Shown here one piece after another: positions 38,802-49,899 of a DNA stretch of 64,000 bases (position 1 is its first letter; each line of letters starts with the position of its first letter). A program made the position numbers and the translations under genes. Under the pieces are notes generated by a model, which worked only from the letters and a program-made list of their open reading frames with translations, searched no databases and had not been told where the DNA came from. The stretch comes from Shewanella baltica. Lineage in GTDB: Bacteria; Pseudomonadota; Gammaproteobacteria; Enterobacterales; Shewanellaceae. Location: NCBI RefSeq assembly GCF_900456975.1, contig NZ_UGYM01000002.1:248001-312000 (forward strand), read 5' to 3'.

Positions 38802-39392
38802 ATGAGCAATGCGCCAGTCGATACCGGACGTCGCAGATTCCTGACAGCCGCAACCGCCGTAGTAGGTGGTGCTGGTGCCGTCGCTGTAGCGGTTCCTTTC
38901 ATCAAGTCATGGAATCCGAGTGCCAAAGCGAAAGCTGCAGGTGCACCGGTCGAAGTAAATATCAGTAAAGTAGAGCCAGGTCAGCTGATCCGTGTTGAGT
39001 GGCGTGGAAAACCTGTATGGGTTGTCCGTCGCACAGATGCTGTGATCAATGAACTGCCAACACATGATGATAAGTTAAGAGATCCTGCTTCTGCCGAAAT
39101 GCAGCAGCCTGATTATGCAACAAATCCTTTGCGCTCAATTAAGCCAGAGTATTTTATTGCTGTCGGTATTTGTACCCACCTCGGATGTTCACCTACTTAT
39201 TTGCCAGATTCATTTGGTGAGCAAGTTGAAGGTGTCACTTCTGGTTTCTTCTGTCCATGTCATGGCTCTAAGTTCGATATGGCTGGTCGCGTGTTCCAAG
39301 GCGTACCTGCTCCATTGAACCTAGTTATCCCTCCACATCAATACGTTGATGATGGCACCGTGATTATCGGTGTAGATAAAGGAGTGGCGTAA
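38802..39392 (+). CDS. petA: Ubiquinol-cytochrome c reductase Rieske iron-sulfur subunit
   Basis: The [2Fe-2S] subunit of the bc1 complex. It is 196 residues, with a twin-arginine-type N-terminal anchor (GRRRFLTAATAVVGG) and Rieske motifs CTHLGC and CPCHGSKFD, which hold two Cys and two His cluster ligands. GGGAG precedes the ATG. The stop overlaps the petB start by one base. Confidence 0.97.
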   Translation: MSNAPVDTGRRRFLTAATAVVGGAGAVAVAVPFIKSWNPSAKAKAAGAPVEVNISKVEPGQLIRVEWRGKPVWVVRRTDAVINELPTHDDKLRDPASAEMQQPDYATNPLRSIKPEYFIAVGICTHLGCSPTYLPDSFGEQVEGVTSGFFCPCHGSKFDMAGRVFQGVPAPLNLVIPPHQYVDDGTVIIGVDKGVA

Positions 39393-40606
39393 TGGTTAAG
39401 AATTTAATTAATTGGATTGATGCTCGTATCCCAATGACGGCGACTTATAACCGTCACGTGGGTCAGTATGCTACGCCAACTAACTTTAACTTTTGGTACT
39501 TTTTCGGTTCACTAGCGATGTTGGTATTGGTTAACCAATTACTGACGGGTATCTGGTTGACGATGAACTATGTACCAACAGCAGAAGGCGCATTCGCTTC
39601 TGTTGAGTACATCATGCGTGACGTTGAATACGGTTGGTTGCTGCGTTATATGCATTCTACCGGTGCTTCAGCGTTCTTCGTAGTGATCTATCTGCACATG
39701 TTCCGTGGTTTGATTTACGGTTCATATCAGAAGCCTAGAGAGCTACTGTGGTTGTTCGGTATGTTGATTTTCCTCGTGTTGATGGCTGAAGCCTTTATGG
39801 GCTACTTGCTACCATGGGGTCAAATGTCATACTGGGGCGCGCAGGTAATTATCTCTCTGTTTGGTGCTATCCCTGTTATTGGTGACGATTTAACCCTGTG
39901 GATCCGTGGTGACTTCGTGATCTCTGGCGCAACACTGAACCGATTCTTCGCGCTGCACGTGATTGCACTGCCGTTAGTATTAGTGGTCCTCGTGTTCTTA
40001 CACTTAATTGCGTTACACGAAGTGGGTTCAAACAACCCTGACGGTATCGAAATTAAGAAGAACAAAGACGAGAATGGCTGGCCAGTTGATGGTATTCCAT
40101 TCCACCCATACTACACAGTAAAAGACATCATGGGCGTCGCTGGGTTCCTGATCGTATTCTGCTGGGTCATGTTCTTCGTACCAGAGGGCGGTGGTTACTT
40201 CTTAGAAGGCCCGAACTTCGAAGCGGCTAACCCGATGAAGACTCCTGTGCACATTGCACCTGTGTGGTACTTTACACCTTTCTACGCCATCCTTCGTGCG
40301 ATTCCAGACAAGTTGACTGGTGTGGTGATGATGGGACTGTCGATTGCAGTACTGTTCGTATTGCCTTGGTTAGATCGTTGTAAAGTGAAGTCAATTCGCT
40401 ACCGTAGCACGCTACACAAGCTGAACATTGCTCAGTTTGCGATTTCTTTCATCGTCTTAGGTTATTTAGGCGCTGTGCCTGCAACACCTGAGCTGACGAT
40501 CGCTGCGCGTATCTTCACTGTGACGTATTTTGGCTACTTCTTGTTGCTGTTCATTTACAGCAAGAATGAGAAAACTAAGCCTGTTCCAGCGAGGTTGACA
40601 CACTGA
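39392..40606 (+). CDS. petB: Cytochrome b of the bc1 complex
   Basis: A membrane subunit that carries two b hemes and the quinol-oxidising site. It is 404 residues with about eight or nine TM helices. The heme-ligand helices are LLRYMHSTGASAFFVVIYLH and the pair around FFALHVIALPLVL. The Qo-site PEWY-like motif reads PVWYFTPFYAILR, a PVWY variant. It is coupled to petA and petC by one-base stop/start overlaps. Confidence 0.97.
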   Translation: MVKNLINWIDARIPMTATYNRHVGQYATPTNFNFWYFFGSLAMLVLVNQLLTGIWLTMNYVPTAEGAFASVEYIMRDVEYGWLLRYMHSTGASAFFVVIYLHMFRGLIYGSYQKPRELLWLFGMLIFLVLMAEAFMGYLLPWGQMSYWGAQVIISLFGAIPVIGDDLTLWIRGDFVISGATLNRFFALHVIALPLVLVVLVFLHLIALHEVGSNNPDGIEIKKNKDENGWPVDGIPFHPYYTVKDIMGVAGFLIVFCWVMFFVPEGGGYFLEGPNFEAANPMKTPVHIAPVWYFTPFYAILRAIPDKLTGVVMMGLSIAVLFVLPWLDRCKVKSIRYRSTLHKLNIAQFAISFIVLGYLGAVPATPELTIAARIFTVTYFGYFLLLFIYSKNEKTKPVPARLTH

Positions 40607-41301
40607 TGAAAAAATTACTGATTGCATTAGTTACACTGTTGCCGACGCTGGCTACTGCTGCGACCGAGCACGTACATTTAGATAAAGCCAATGTTGATCT
40701 GCATGATAAAGCTTCCTTAGAACGTGGTGTGGACCTGTTCCAACATTACTGTTCTGGTTGTCATAGCACTCAGTATCAACGTTATGAACGTGTCGCTACC
40801 GATATCGGTATCTCTGCGGATGATATGCGTAACAAGTATATGTTCACCGATGCAAAAATTGGTGAGCTGATGCAAAACGCGATTCCACACAAAGATTCGG
40901 CTAAGTGGTTTGGTGCTACACCGCCAGACTTAACTTTGGTTGCCCGCGTTCGTGGCGAAGATTGGGTTTATTCATATCTGAAAGGCTTCTATAAAGATCC
41001 TAGTCGCCCATTTGGTGTGAATAACACAGTATTCCCATCTGTTGGTATGCCACATGTACTCGAAGAGTTACAAGGCACACCAGTCAAGCAAGAAGATGGC
41101 ACTGTTGTGGTTACTGGCGGTAAATTAAATGCGGAAGAGTACGATCAAGCGGTTCGTGATATCACGGGTTTCTTAGTCTATTCGGCTGAACCTGTCCAAC
41201 TAGAGCGTAAAGCTATGGGTTGGTGGGTACTCGGATTCCTGTTTATATTCTTTATTGTGGCCTACCTCTTGAAGAAAGAGTATTGGAAAGATGTACACTA
41301 G
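40606..41301 (+). CDS. petC: Cytochrome c1 of the bc1 complex
   Basis: A c-type cytochrome that passes electrons from the Rieske protein to soluble cytochrome c. It is 231 residues: signal peptide (about 1-18), heme motif CSGCH near residue 50, a Met ligand region in FPSVGMPHVLEEL, and a C-terminal TM anchor (MGWWVLGFLFIFFIVAYLL). Last gene of petABC. Confidence 0.97.
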   Translation: MKKLLIALVTLLPTLATAATEHVHLDKANVDLHDKASLERGVDLFQHYCSGCHSTQYQRYERVATDIGISADDMRNKYMFTDAKIGELMQNAIPHKDSAKWFGATPPDLTLVARVRGEDWVYSYLKGFYKDPSRPFGVNNTVFPSVGMPHVLEELQGTPVKQEDGTVVVTGGKLNAEEYDQAVRDITGFLVYSAEPVQLERKAMGWWVLGFLFIFFIVAYLLKKEYWKDVH

Positions 41302-41337
41302 GCACCAATAACGGGTAAAATGTAATATCCGCATAGT

Positions 41338-41375
41338 GTAAACGGGGGGCTTAGCCCCTCGTTTACTTTTGTTTT
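41338..41375 (+). terminator. Intrinsic terminator after petC
   Basis: A 13-bp stem with one G-T pair (GTAAACGGGGGGC / GCCCCTCGTTTAC) and loop TTA, followed by TTTTGTTTT. Confidence 0.88.
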
Positions 41376-41397
41376 ATTTCGATTCTGGAGGGTATCA

Positions 41398-42027
41398 ATG
41401 GCTGTTGCTGCCAACAAACGCTCTATCATGACACTGTTTTCAGGTGCTGATGATCTGTATAGCCATCAAGTACGTATCGTGTTAGCTGAGAAAGGGGTTA
41501 CTGTTGATGTTTTACAGGTCGACCCTAACGAAATGCCTGAGGATTTGCTCGAAGTAAATCCATATAACTCAGTGCCAACTTTGGTAGATCGTGAACTCGT
41601 TTTATACGAATCACGCATTATCATGGAATATTTGGATGAGCGTTTTCCTCATCCGCCTTTGATGCCAGTTTATCCAGTGTCTCGCGGCCAAAGCCGTTTG
41701 ATGATGCACCGCATAGATACAGACTGGTATTCGCTAGTTGACCGTATCCGTAAGGGTGATCGTGTTGAAGCCGCTCGTAAAGAGCTGACTGAAAGCTTGA
41801 TCGCTATTGCGCCTATCTTCGGTGAAGTGCCTTACTTCATGAGCGAAGAATTTGGTCTAGCGGATTGCTACCTTGGCCCGTTGTTGTGGCGCTTACCTGT
41901 ATTAGGTATTGAGCTAGATAGCCGTGTAGCTAAAGATATCAAAGCGTACATGACACGTATTTTTGAGCGTGAATCGTTTAAAGCTTCTCTAACTGAAGCT
42001 GAACGCGAAATGCGCATGGGTATGTAA
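41398..42027 (+). CDS. sspA: Stringent starvation protein A
   Basis: A GST-fold RNA polymerase-associated protein. It is 209 residues, with an N-terminal thioredoxin-like domain (MTLFSGADDLYSHQVRIVLA, VNPYNSVPTLVDRELVLYES) and a C-terminal helical domain. GGAGGG precedes the ATG. The stop overlaps the sspB start (TAATG). petABC-sspAB is a common gene order in gammaproteobacteria. Confidence 0.96.
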   Translation: MAVAANKRSIMTLFSGADDLYSHQVRIVLAEKGVTVDVLQVDPNEMPEDLLEVNPYNSVPTLVDRELVLYESRIIMEYLDERFPHPPLMPVYPVSRGQSRLMMHRIDTDWYSLVDRIRKGDRVEAARKELTESLIAIAPIFGEVPYFMSEEFGLADCYLGPLLWRLPVLGIELDSRVAKDIKAYMTRIFERESFKASLTEAEREMRMGM

Positions 42028-42464
42028 TGAAACCTTTGACTCCAAATCGTCCTTATTTACTAAGGGCTTACTATGATTGGTTGATGGATAACCAATTGAC
42101 TCCTCACGTTGTGGTGGATGCCTTTGTTGAAGGCACTCAAGTACCGCAGCAATACGTGAAGGATGGCCAGATAGTGTTGAATATCGCTGCTGGCGCAGTG
42201 GGCAATTTGCAAATTAGCAATGAGTTTGTGGAGTTCAATGCGCGTTTCGGTGGTGTTCCCCAGCAGGTGATGTTGCCAATGGCGTCGATTGTCGCTATTT
42301 ATGCCCGTGAAAACGGTGCTGGCACTGTCTTCGATATTGAAGATGCTTACCTGGTGGACGATGAAGTCGATTCATCTTTATCGGTTGTTGAAACAAACGA
42401 TAAAGCGCCTGAACCGACTGATGAACCGCCTAAGCGTCGCAGCCATTTAACCGTCGTAAAATAA
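42027..42464 (+). CDS. sspB: ClpXP specificity-enhancing factor SspB
   Basis: An adaptor that delivers ssrA-tagged proteins to ClpXP. It is 145 residues: a substrate-binding N-terminal domain (RPYLLRAYYDWLMDNQLTPH), an acidic linker and a short C-terminal ClpX-binding tail (RRSHLTVVK), as in E. coli. Start overlaps the sspA stop. Confidence 0.96.
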   Translation: MKPLTPNRPYLLRAYYDWLMDNQLTPHVVVDAFVEGTQVPQQYVKDGQIVLNIAAGAVGNLQISNEFVEFNARFGGVPQQVMLPMASIVAIYARENGAGTVFDIEDAYLVDDEVDSSLSVVETNDKAPEPTDEPPKRRSHLTVVK

Positions 42465-42510
42465 CGACCGCTAAATAGCTGTGGTGAAATGCCCAAGTTG
42501 TTTTAAAACT

Positions 42511-42536
42511 AAGCCAGTCCTATGACTGGCTTTTTT
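42511..42536 (+). terminator. Intrinsic terminator after sspB
   Basis: A perfect 9-bp stem (AAGCCAGTC / GACTGGCTT) with loop CTAT, followed by TTTT. Confidence 0.9.
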
Positions 42537-42656
42537 GTCGCTGAATTTTATCGCCGTAATTGGCTAAACCTTGAGGATAAGGTGTGGTAGCATTTGCGCC
42601 CGCATTCATCCGTCGGATATGCGTTACCTTTACCCATTTAGGCCAATGGATCTTGT

Positions 42657-43241
42657 ATGTTGCTAATGATCGATAATTACGACTCTTTTACCTTTAACTT
42701 AGTGCAGTATTTTCAGCAGCTAGGGCAAGAGATAGTGGTTAAACGTAATGACGAAATTAGCATCGCCGAAATCGAGGCGCTTGCGCCTACTCATCTGGTG
42801 ATTTCGCCCGGCCCTTGCACTCCCAATGAGGCGGGCATCTCCCTTGCGGCGATTGAACATTTTGCCACGCGCATGCCGATCCTAGGTGTGTGTTTAGGGC
42901 ATCAGGCGATGGCGCAGGTTTTTGGTGCCAATGTGGTGCGTGCCGAGCGGGTAATGCACGGCAAGGTCAGCGCCATTGCGCATACTGGCCAGCGGTTATT
43001 TGAGGGATTAAATCAGCCCTTAACCGTCACACGTTATCACTCGTTATTGGTAGATGCTGTGCCTGAAGGTTTTGTCCTCGATGCTTGGTTTGATGATCCG
43101 ATCCATGGCCGAGAAATCATGGCCATGAGCCATCAAGACTTACCGCTGTATGGGGTGCAATTTCATCCCGAATCCATTCTTACTGAGCAAGGTCTAGAAC
43201 TATTAGCCAATTTTTTAGCGCAATCGGCTGTGCCTGTATAA
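42657..43241 (+). CDS. pabA: Aminodeoxychorismate / anthranilate synthase component II
   Basis: A glutamine amidotransferase subunit (class I GATase, 194 residues) that supplies ammonia for p-aminobenzoate, and possibly anthranilate, synthesis. The catalytic Cys is in [12 protein letters not shown] and the His/Glu pair in [13 protein letters not shown]. No pabB or trpE is adjacent, so a PabA/TrpG dual role cannot be judged from context; position away from trp genes favours PabA. Confidence 0.93.
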   Translation: MLLMIDNYDSFTFNLVQYFQQLGQEIVVKRNDEISIAEIEALAPTHLVISPGPCTPNEAGISLAAIEHFATRMPILGVCLGHQAMAQVFGANVVRAERVMHGKVSAIAHTGQRLFEGLNQPLTVTRYHSLLVDAVPEGFVLDAWFDDPIHGREIMAMSHQDLPLYGVQFHPESILTEQGLELLANFLAQSAVPV

Positions 43242-43448
43242 TTTCCTCGCCCTAAAAACTCCTCACCCCAAAAACTCCCTGCACTATATTCGTACTATCA
43301 ATTTCTGTTACAAGATTTATCCTTTTTTTAAGCAAGTTTAGCAATTAACTATGCTATAACTTCGGCAAAACTACGCGAATAGGCAAAACCAGCAGGTAAG
43401 CTAGACTGGGTCATTTAGCCATTGCGATAACAATAAAAGGAAGGACAA

Positions 43449-45929
43449 ATGAGAAGCGTAATGCGAAATTTGGGTTTAAGTGCGTTAGCGGTTGCCGTGT
43501 TGGCAGGTTGCGCAGCGACATCGACTGAAACAGCACCTCCTGCATCATCCCCGCAAGCATTCCAAGTTCCCTTAGCCCAACCGCCACAGGTTTCACAGGC
43601 GCTTACGCTTAATCAGATTATGGCAAATCCCGATTGGATGGGGGTTTTCGCCAAAGAGGCTTACTGGAGCGACGATAGCCAAAGCGTGCTGTTTGCCCGC
43701 CAAGCGAGTGCTTCACCTCTGCGCAGTTATTATCAGCAAGGCATCAATGACAGTCGCGCCGTCGAGCTAGCGCTTGATAAATTACACGCGGCAGATCAGC
43801 AGTTTGGCGTGTTTGATCGCGCTAAGTCCCACAAGGCTTATCTGTATCAGGGCAACATTTTTGTTAAGCAATTAAGCACAGGTAAAATCAGCCAACTGAC
43901 TCGTCAGCGCAGTGCGATCGATGGTGTGCGTTATCTCAATAATGGCGATATCGCCTATTGGCAGGGCGACAATGTTTTCCAAATTCATCAAGATTCAGGC
44001 TTAGTCGAGCAGCTTGCTGAAATTAAAATGGCGAAAGCGCCAGAAGGTGTTAAAGAGCCAACGTCTTATATTGCTAAGCAACAGCACAGATTGATTAAGT
44101 ATGTGGCGCTGCAGCAAGAGAATGCTAAAGCCAAAGCACAGTACAAAGATGAATTGCAAAAAAGCGACCCGACGCTCGCCGCCAGCACTTGGTATTTAGG
44201 CGATAGCGAAGTGGTGTCAGAGCTTAGCCTGTCACCGGATGGCCGCTATATTTTACTCGCCTTGACCGACAAGAATTACACCGGTAGTAGCGAACACGAC
44301 ATCATGCCTAACTACTTAGGCAGCGACGGTTATATCGACCCTGTACCCGTACGTGCACGTGTGGCTGAAGATACGCCGCCAGGACAACGCTTTGTAGTGC
44401 TTGATTTAAACCAGCATAAACAAGTCGATATTACTATCGAGGGCCTGACTGGTTTTGATGAAGATGTGCTTGCCAAAGTGAAAGCTGAGAATGCTAAAGC
44501 GAAAGGCGAAACTTACCAAAGCACTAAAGCGCCACGCAAAATTCAGCTGATGCAAGATTGGGGCTGGACCCAGAGCGCGATTCAGTGGCATGAATCGGAA
44601 GATAAATTAGCCCTGATGCTAGAAGCCACCGATAACAAAGATCGCTGGATCGCCAGTGTCGATTTAACTAAGGGTAAATTAACCACCGAACATCGTTTAC
44701 ATGATGACGCTTGGGTGAATTACGACTATAACCAATTCGGTTGGTTGTCGGGGACGGATTCGCTGTACTATTTGTCGGAAGAATCAGGTTATTCGCAGCT
44801 CTATGTGAAAGGACTCGGTGAAAAGCCGCGCGCCCTAACCCAAGGTAAGTTTGTAGTGAGCGACATCCAGCTGTCACCGGACGCGAATTACATCTACTAC
44901 AAAGCTAACCAAACTCACCCTGGCATTTATAACGTTCACCGGGTGAACTTAGCCACAGGTAAAAATGAGCAATTAACGCAGTGGGATGGCAACTTAGATT
45001 ACAGCCTAAGTCCTGATGGCACTCAGCTACTACTTAATGCTTCACGCCGCACACAGCCAAATGAGCTTTATGTTCAACCCATTGGCGGTGAGTTAAAGCA
45101 GCTGACGTCTTATACCAGTGATGCCTTTAAAAACTATCCATGGCAGGCACCAGAAGTGGTCGCTGTACCTTCAAGCCATGGCGCCGGCAAGGTGTACGCC
45201 CGCGTTTATTTGCCACAAGGCTATGATAAATCCCGCGCCGAGAAATACCCTGCGGTGATTTTCAACCACGGCGCTGGTTATCTGCAAAATGCTGACTATG
45301 GCTTTAGCGGTTACTTCCGCGAGTTTATGTTCCACAACCTGCTGACTCAGCAAGGTTATGTGGTGATGGACATGGATTACCGTGGCTCTAAAGGTTATGG
45401 CCGAGATTGGCGCACCGCGATTTACCGCAATATGGGTCATCCAGAAGTGGAAGACTTAAAGGATGGCGTTAGCTGGATGGAAACCAATACGAATGTCGAT
45501 ACTCAACGTGTCGGGACTTATGGTGGTTCCTACGGCGGATTCTTAACCTTTATGTCATTGTTCACTGCACCAGACCTGTTCCAAGCAGGAGCCGCACTGC
45601 GTCCTGTGGCTGACTGGGCACATTATAATGCACCTTATACCTCTAACATCTTAAATACGCCTGATGTCGATCCTATCGCCTATGAGCGCAGCTCTCCGAT
45701 TGAGCATGCCCAAGGATTAACGAAACCACTGCTTATTATGAGTGGTGTTATGGACGACAACGTTTTCTTCCAAGACAGCGTGCGTATGGTGCAGCATTTG
45801 ATCGAACTGGAAAAACCGACCTTTGAAACGGCGATTTATCCTGTCGAGCCCCATGGTTTTCGTCAGCCTTCTAGCTGGTTAGACGAATACCGCCGTATCT
45901 ATAAGCTATTCGAACAAGAACTCAAATAA
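43449..45929 (+). CDS. S9-family prolyl oligopeptidase-like lipoprotein
   Basis: 826 residues. An N-terminal lipoprotein signal ends in the lipobox LAGC (Cys21), so the enzyme is membrane-anchored, facing the periplasm. A beta-propeller-like middle domain (about 60-560, with SPDGRYILLAL and LSPDANYIYYK repeats) precedes an alpha/beta hydrolase domain. The catalytic triad is S694 in GGSYGGF, Asp in GVMDDNVFFQDS and His in EPHGF. The class resembles dipeptidyl-peptidase IV and acylaminoacyl peptidases; substrate unknown. AAGGA precedes the ATG. Confidence 0.93.
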   Translation: MRSVMRNLGLSALAVAVLAGCAATSTETAPPASSPQAFQVPLAQPPQVSQALTLNQIMANPDWMGVFAKEAYWSDDSQSVLFARQASASPLRSYYQQGINDSRAVELALDKLHAADQQFGVFDRAKSHKAYLYQGNIFVKQLSTGKISQLTRQRSAIDGVRYLNNGDIAYWQGDNVFQIHQDSGLVEQLAEIKMAKAPEGVKEPTSYIAKQQHRLIKYVALQQENAKAKAQYKDELQKSDPTLAASTWYLGDSEVVSELSLSPDGRYILLALTDKNYTGSSEHDIMPNYLGSDGYIDPVPVRARVAEDTPPGQRFVVLDLNQHKQVDITIEGLTGFDEDVLAKVKAENAKAKGETYQSTKAPRKIQLMQDWGWTQSAIQWHESEDKLALMLEATDNKDRWIASVDLTKGKLTTEHRLHDDAWVNYDYNQFGWLSGTDSLYYLSEESGYSQLYVKGLGEKPRALTQGKFVVSDIQLSPDANYIYYKANQTHPGIYNVHRVNLATGKNEQLTQWDGNLDYSLSPDGTQLLLNASRRTQPNELYVQPIGGELKQLTSYTSDAFKNYPWQAPEVVAVPSSHGAGKVYARVYLPQGYDKSRAEKYPAVIFNHGAGYLQNADYGFSGYFREFMFHNLLTQQGYVVMDMDYRGSKGYGRDWRTAIYRNMGHPEVEDLKDGVSWMETNTNVDTQRVGTYGGSYGGFLTFMSLFTAPDLFQAGAALRPVADWAHYNAPYTSNILNTPDVDPIAYERSSPIEHAQGLTKPLLIMSGVMDDNVFFQDSVRMVQHLIELEKPTFETAIYPVEPHGFRQPSSWLDEYRRIYKLFEQELK

Positions 45930-45947
45930 CTCAGCTCTATTTCCTGT

Positions 45948-45974
45948 AAAGGCCTCTATGTGAGGCCTTTTTAT
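45948..45974 (+). terminator. Intrinsic terminator after the S9 peptidase gene
   Basis: A perfect 9-bp stem (AAAGGCCTC / GAGGCCTTT) with loop TATGT, then TTATT. Confidence 0.88.
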
Positions 45975-46133
45975 TGGCCAACTGAGTAGGAAATATCCGA
46001 TATAACACTATGTTTGTGTTCTGCGACTTTGCGTTATTGCTAAGATTAAGTGTATGTGCTGAAATTGTTATGATTTTGAGAGTTTGATTGTTTTGACGTC
46101 ACTCGGGCATTAGCGATATAGGAAAGATTTATA

Positions 46134-47279
46134 GTGGCGATTTCGGTTGCGGGCGGTGTAAGACCCGGCAAAATTATAGAGATAGAGCACAGACTCTATC
46201 AGCAATTGATCCTCGGAAAGCATAAAGCGAGCCCGACTCTTTTGGATGACCTCGACCTTGAATTAGAGGCCGATGCGAATAAGTTAGATGTTGAGCGCGA
46301 AGCGATTTTAGCGCGTTTGATGAAACAAATTAAAGCCAAAGAAGTGTTCGAAGCCGTATCGAGCCAGCTGCATGAAACGGTCAATAACGCCATCGATCAT
46401 CAACTCGCGTCCCCCGAACTGGTTCTGGCTAAGTCAGAGATCAATGAATCGCAAATTCTGTTGCTGGAATTACTGCTGGCAAAAAATCTTGATGCGACGC
46501 GATTAAGACCGCTTATCAGTAACTTAAGTTGGTTATGCCGCGACTTAACCAATATGGTCAACAGCCCGTCTTTTCGTGCCCGCCGGCCTCAGAGCTCAGA
46601 TGTGCGAGTCACTGATATTAAATTGGTGATGAATTACATCGGCATCGAAAACCTGCGAACGATTATCCCTTACTTTTGCCTGCGTAATTGGCTGCCGAGC
46701 GCCAATGCTAAGTTGTTGTGGACTACCCGTAAATTGTGGCGCTACAGCATAGTCAGTGGTATCGCGGCCAATGCGTTGGCTCAGCTTCATAATACTGACT
46801 CAGCCTTAGTTTATAGTAGTGCCTTGCTCAATCAATTAGGCACCTCGGTTGTGCTGAGTTTGAGTGCCCGCTTATTCGATCAAACCTGGGGAGCGTGGAT
46901 AAGGGAAGCCAGCAGCAGCCGTGACAAGGAAGTGTATGATGCGGTGATTGCCACTGAGTTTCCGGCCAAAGCTGTGTTTGAACAAGTGTTAAGCCATGGT
47001 CATAAACTTAACTGGCAGCTATTAGAGTTACTTAAGTTTGAAGCGAGCCCTTTGACTGGGTTATTGAAGGAGTTAGACCTGACCTTAAGCTATCGAGAAT
47101 TGTCACCGCAGGCCGCATTAGTCGCGCGGGCAAACTGTTATGCTAAGGTGGTGTTACTCGAAGAGATGCGTCAAATCGATCCCCAAGAAAAGCGTTTAAT
47201 GTTCGATTATTACGAGTTAACTGAGCAAGAAGTGCTGCGCTTAAAAGCACAGAATTATAGGAAGTTAGATCTGCTGTAA
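46134..47279 (+). CDS. HDOD domain protein
   Basis: A 381-residue cytoplasmic protein. Residues about 105-310 fit an HDOD domain (LLLELLLAKNLDATRLRPLI, then SALLNQLGTSVVLSLSA), a non-catalytic relative of HD phosphohydrolases found in signalling proteins. No output domain is recognisable and the N-terminal 100 residues are helical. Start is GTG 46134, with AGGAAAG 7 bases upstream. Function unknown; the family often acts in motility or second-messenger control. Confidence 0.85.
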   Translation: MAISVAGGVRPGKIIEIEHRLYQQLILGKHKASPTLLDDLDLELEADANKLDVEREAILARLMKQIKAKEVFEAVSSQLHETVNNAIDHQLASPELVLAKSEINESQILLLELLLAKNLDATRLRPLISNLSWLCRDLTNMVNSPSFRARRPQSSDVRVTDIKLVMNYIGIENLRTIIPYFCLRNWLPSANAKLLWTTRKLWRYSIVSGIAANALAQLHNTDSALVYSSALLNQLGTSVVLSLSARLFDQTWGAWIREASSSRDKEVYDAVIATEFPAKAVFEQVLSHGHKLNWQLLELLKFEASPLTGLLKELDLTLSYRELSPQAALVARANCYAKVVLLEEMRQIDPQEKRLMFDYYELTEQEVLRLKAQNYRKLDLL

Positions 47280-47334
47280 TCCACGACCTGCGACTTGAGC
47301 GTCGGGATGGCGGCGTTTAAGTAGAGGAAGGGAT

Positions 47335-48246
47335 ATGCCAAGCTGGCAAGCATCTGTACTGAATACTATTTTATCTTATGTCGCTAGGCCATCCATCAGT
47401 CGCGGCAAGGCCAAAGTCCCTCTAGCGCAAGTGCGTAAAAAGTTGCTTGATCTCGATAAACGTTGGCTTCCTTGGCCGGATAAGTTAGTTAGTGCCACCA
47501 TCCCTTTGCAACACTCTAGCTTGCTGCACTATGTGCTTCTCAATCAACAAACTCGCCTTGGCAATCTGTTTTATATCCGAGGCGGAGGTTTTTGTTTTAA
47601 AACGCCCCATGCCCACGCAAGATTGATCGCGGATATCAGCCAGCGTTGTAAATTGGATGCCTATATTCCTGATTATCGTCTCGCACCTGAGCATCCTTTT
47701 CCTGCGCCATTTGATGATGTGCTTGAAGCCTATAAGCGATTAATCGCGCTTAAGGGCGCTGAGAATGTGATTCTCATGGGCGACTCTGCTGGCGGCAATT
47801 TAGCCCTGAGTTTGTTGCTGGAATTAAAGCGTTTAGCCCTGCCTTTGCCGACGGCTTGTATCTTGTTATCGCCCGCGTTGGATTTAGCACTAACGGGGGA
47901 TACTGAGTTGATACTCGCGGCTGACGATCCCTTCTTCACCATCGAAGCTTTGCTGCGTTTACGTGGCGCTTATCTTGCGGGTGCCGACCCCATGTCAGCA
48001 AAAGTTTCACCCTTGCAGGGGGACTTGGCAGATCTGCCGCCCATCTTAGTGATTGCGGGTACGCGGGAGCTGTTATTGCAGGATTCTGAGCGCTTAGTCG
48101 CTCAAGTCAAAGCTAGCGGTGGCGAGATAACGGGCTGTTTTTACCCTAACATGCCCCATGTGTTTCCCTTGTTCAATTTATTGCCCGAAGCCCTTGAAGT
48201 GAGGTCGAAAATTAGCCATTTTGTGCTTTCACACTTGATTCGTTAA
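47335..48246 (+). CDS. Alpha/beta hydrolase, hormone-sensitive lipase-like esterase
   Basis: 303 residues. The nucleophile elbow is MGDSAGGNLAL, the family stretch is YIPDYRLAPEHPFPAP and the catalytic His is in MPHVFP. The oxyanion motif is YIRGGGF, with Arg in place of the first His of the usual HGGG. The acid residue region reads AGTRELLLQDSE, as in several HSL-type members. GAGGAAGG precedes the ATG. No signal peptide, so cytosolic; substrate unknown. Confidence 0.88.
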   Translation: MPSWQASVLNTILSYVARPSISRGKAKVPLAQVRKKLLDLDKRWLPWPDKLVSATIPLQHSSLLHYVLLNQQTRLGNLFYIRGGGFCFKTPHAHARLIADISQRCKLDAYIPDYRLAPEHPFPAPFDDVLEAYKRLIALKGAENVILMGDSAGGNLALSLLLELKRLALPLPTACILLSPALDLALTGDTELILAADDPFFTIEALLRLRGAYLAGADPMSAKVSPLQGDLADLPPILVIAGTRELLLQDSERLVAQVKASGGEITGCFYPNMPHVFPLFNLLPEALEVRSKISHFVLSHLIR

Positions 48247-49772
<1,526 letters not shown>

Positions 49773-49778
49773 ATGACC

Positions 49779-49812
49779 AAAGGAGTGCTGAATTTATTCG
49801 CACTCCTTTTTT
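49779..49812 (+). terminator. Long intrinsic terminator between argD/astC and astA
   Basis: A 10-bp stem (AAAGGAGTGC / GCACTCCTTT) is extended by an inner GAAT/ATTC stem, followed by TTTTG. It starts six bases after the stop. Confidence 0.9.
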
Positions 49813-49899
49813 GTCAGGGAATACTTACGTGCATCATTACCTGTCTTTTTGAAGAGAGGCGCCTTGATGCACGGCAAGCCAAAGTGAGGAGACACTAAG

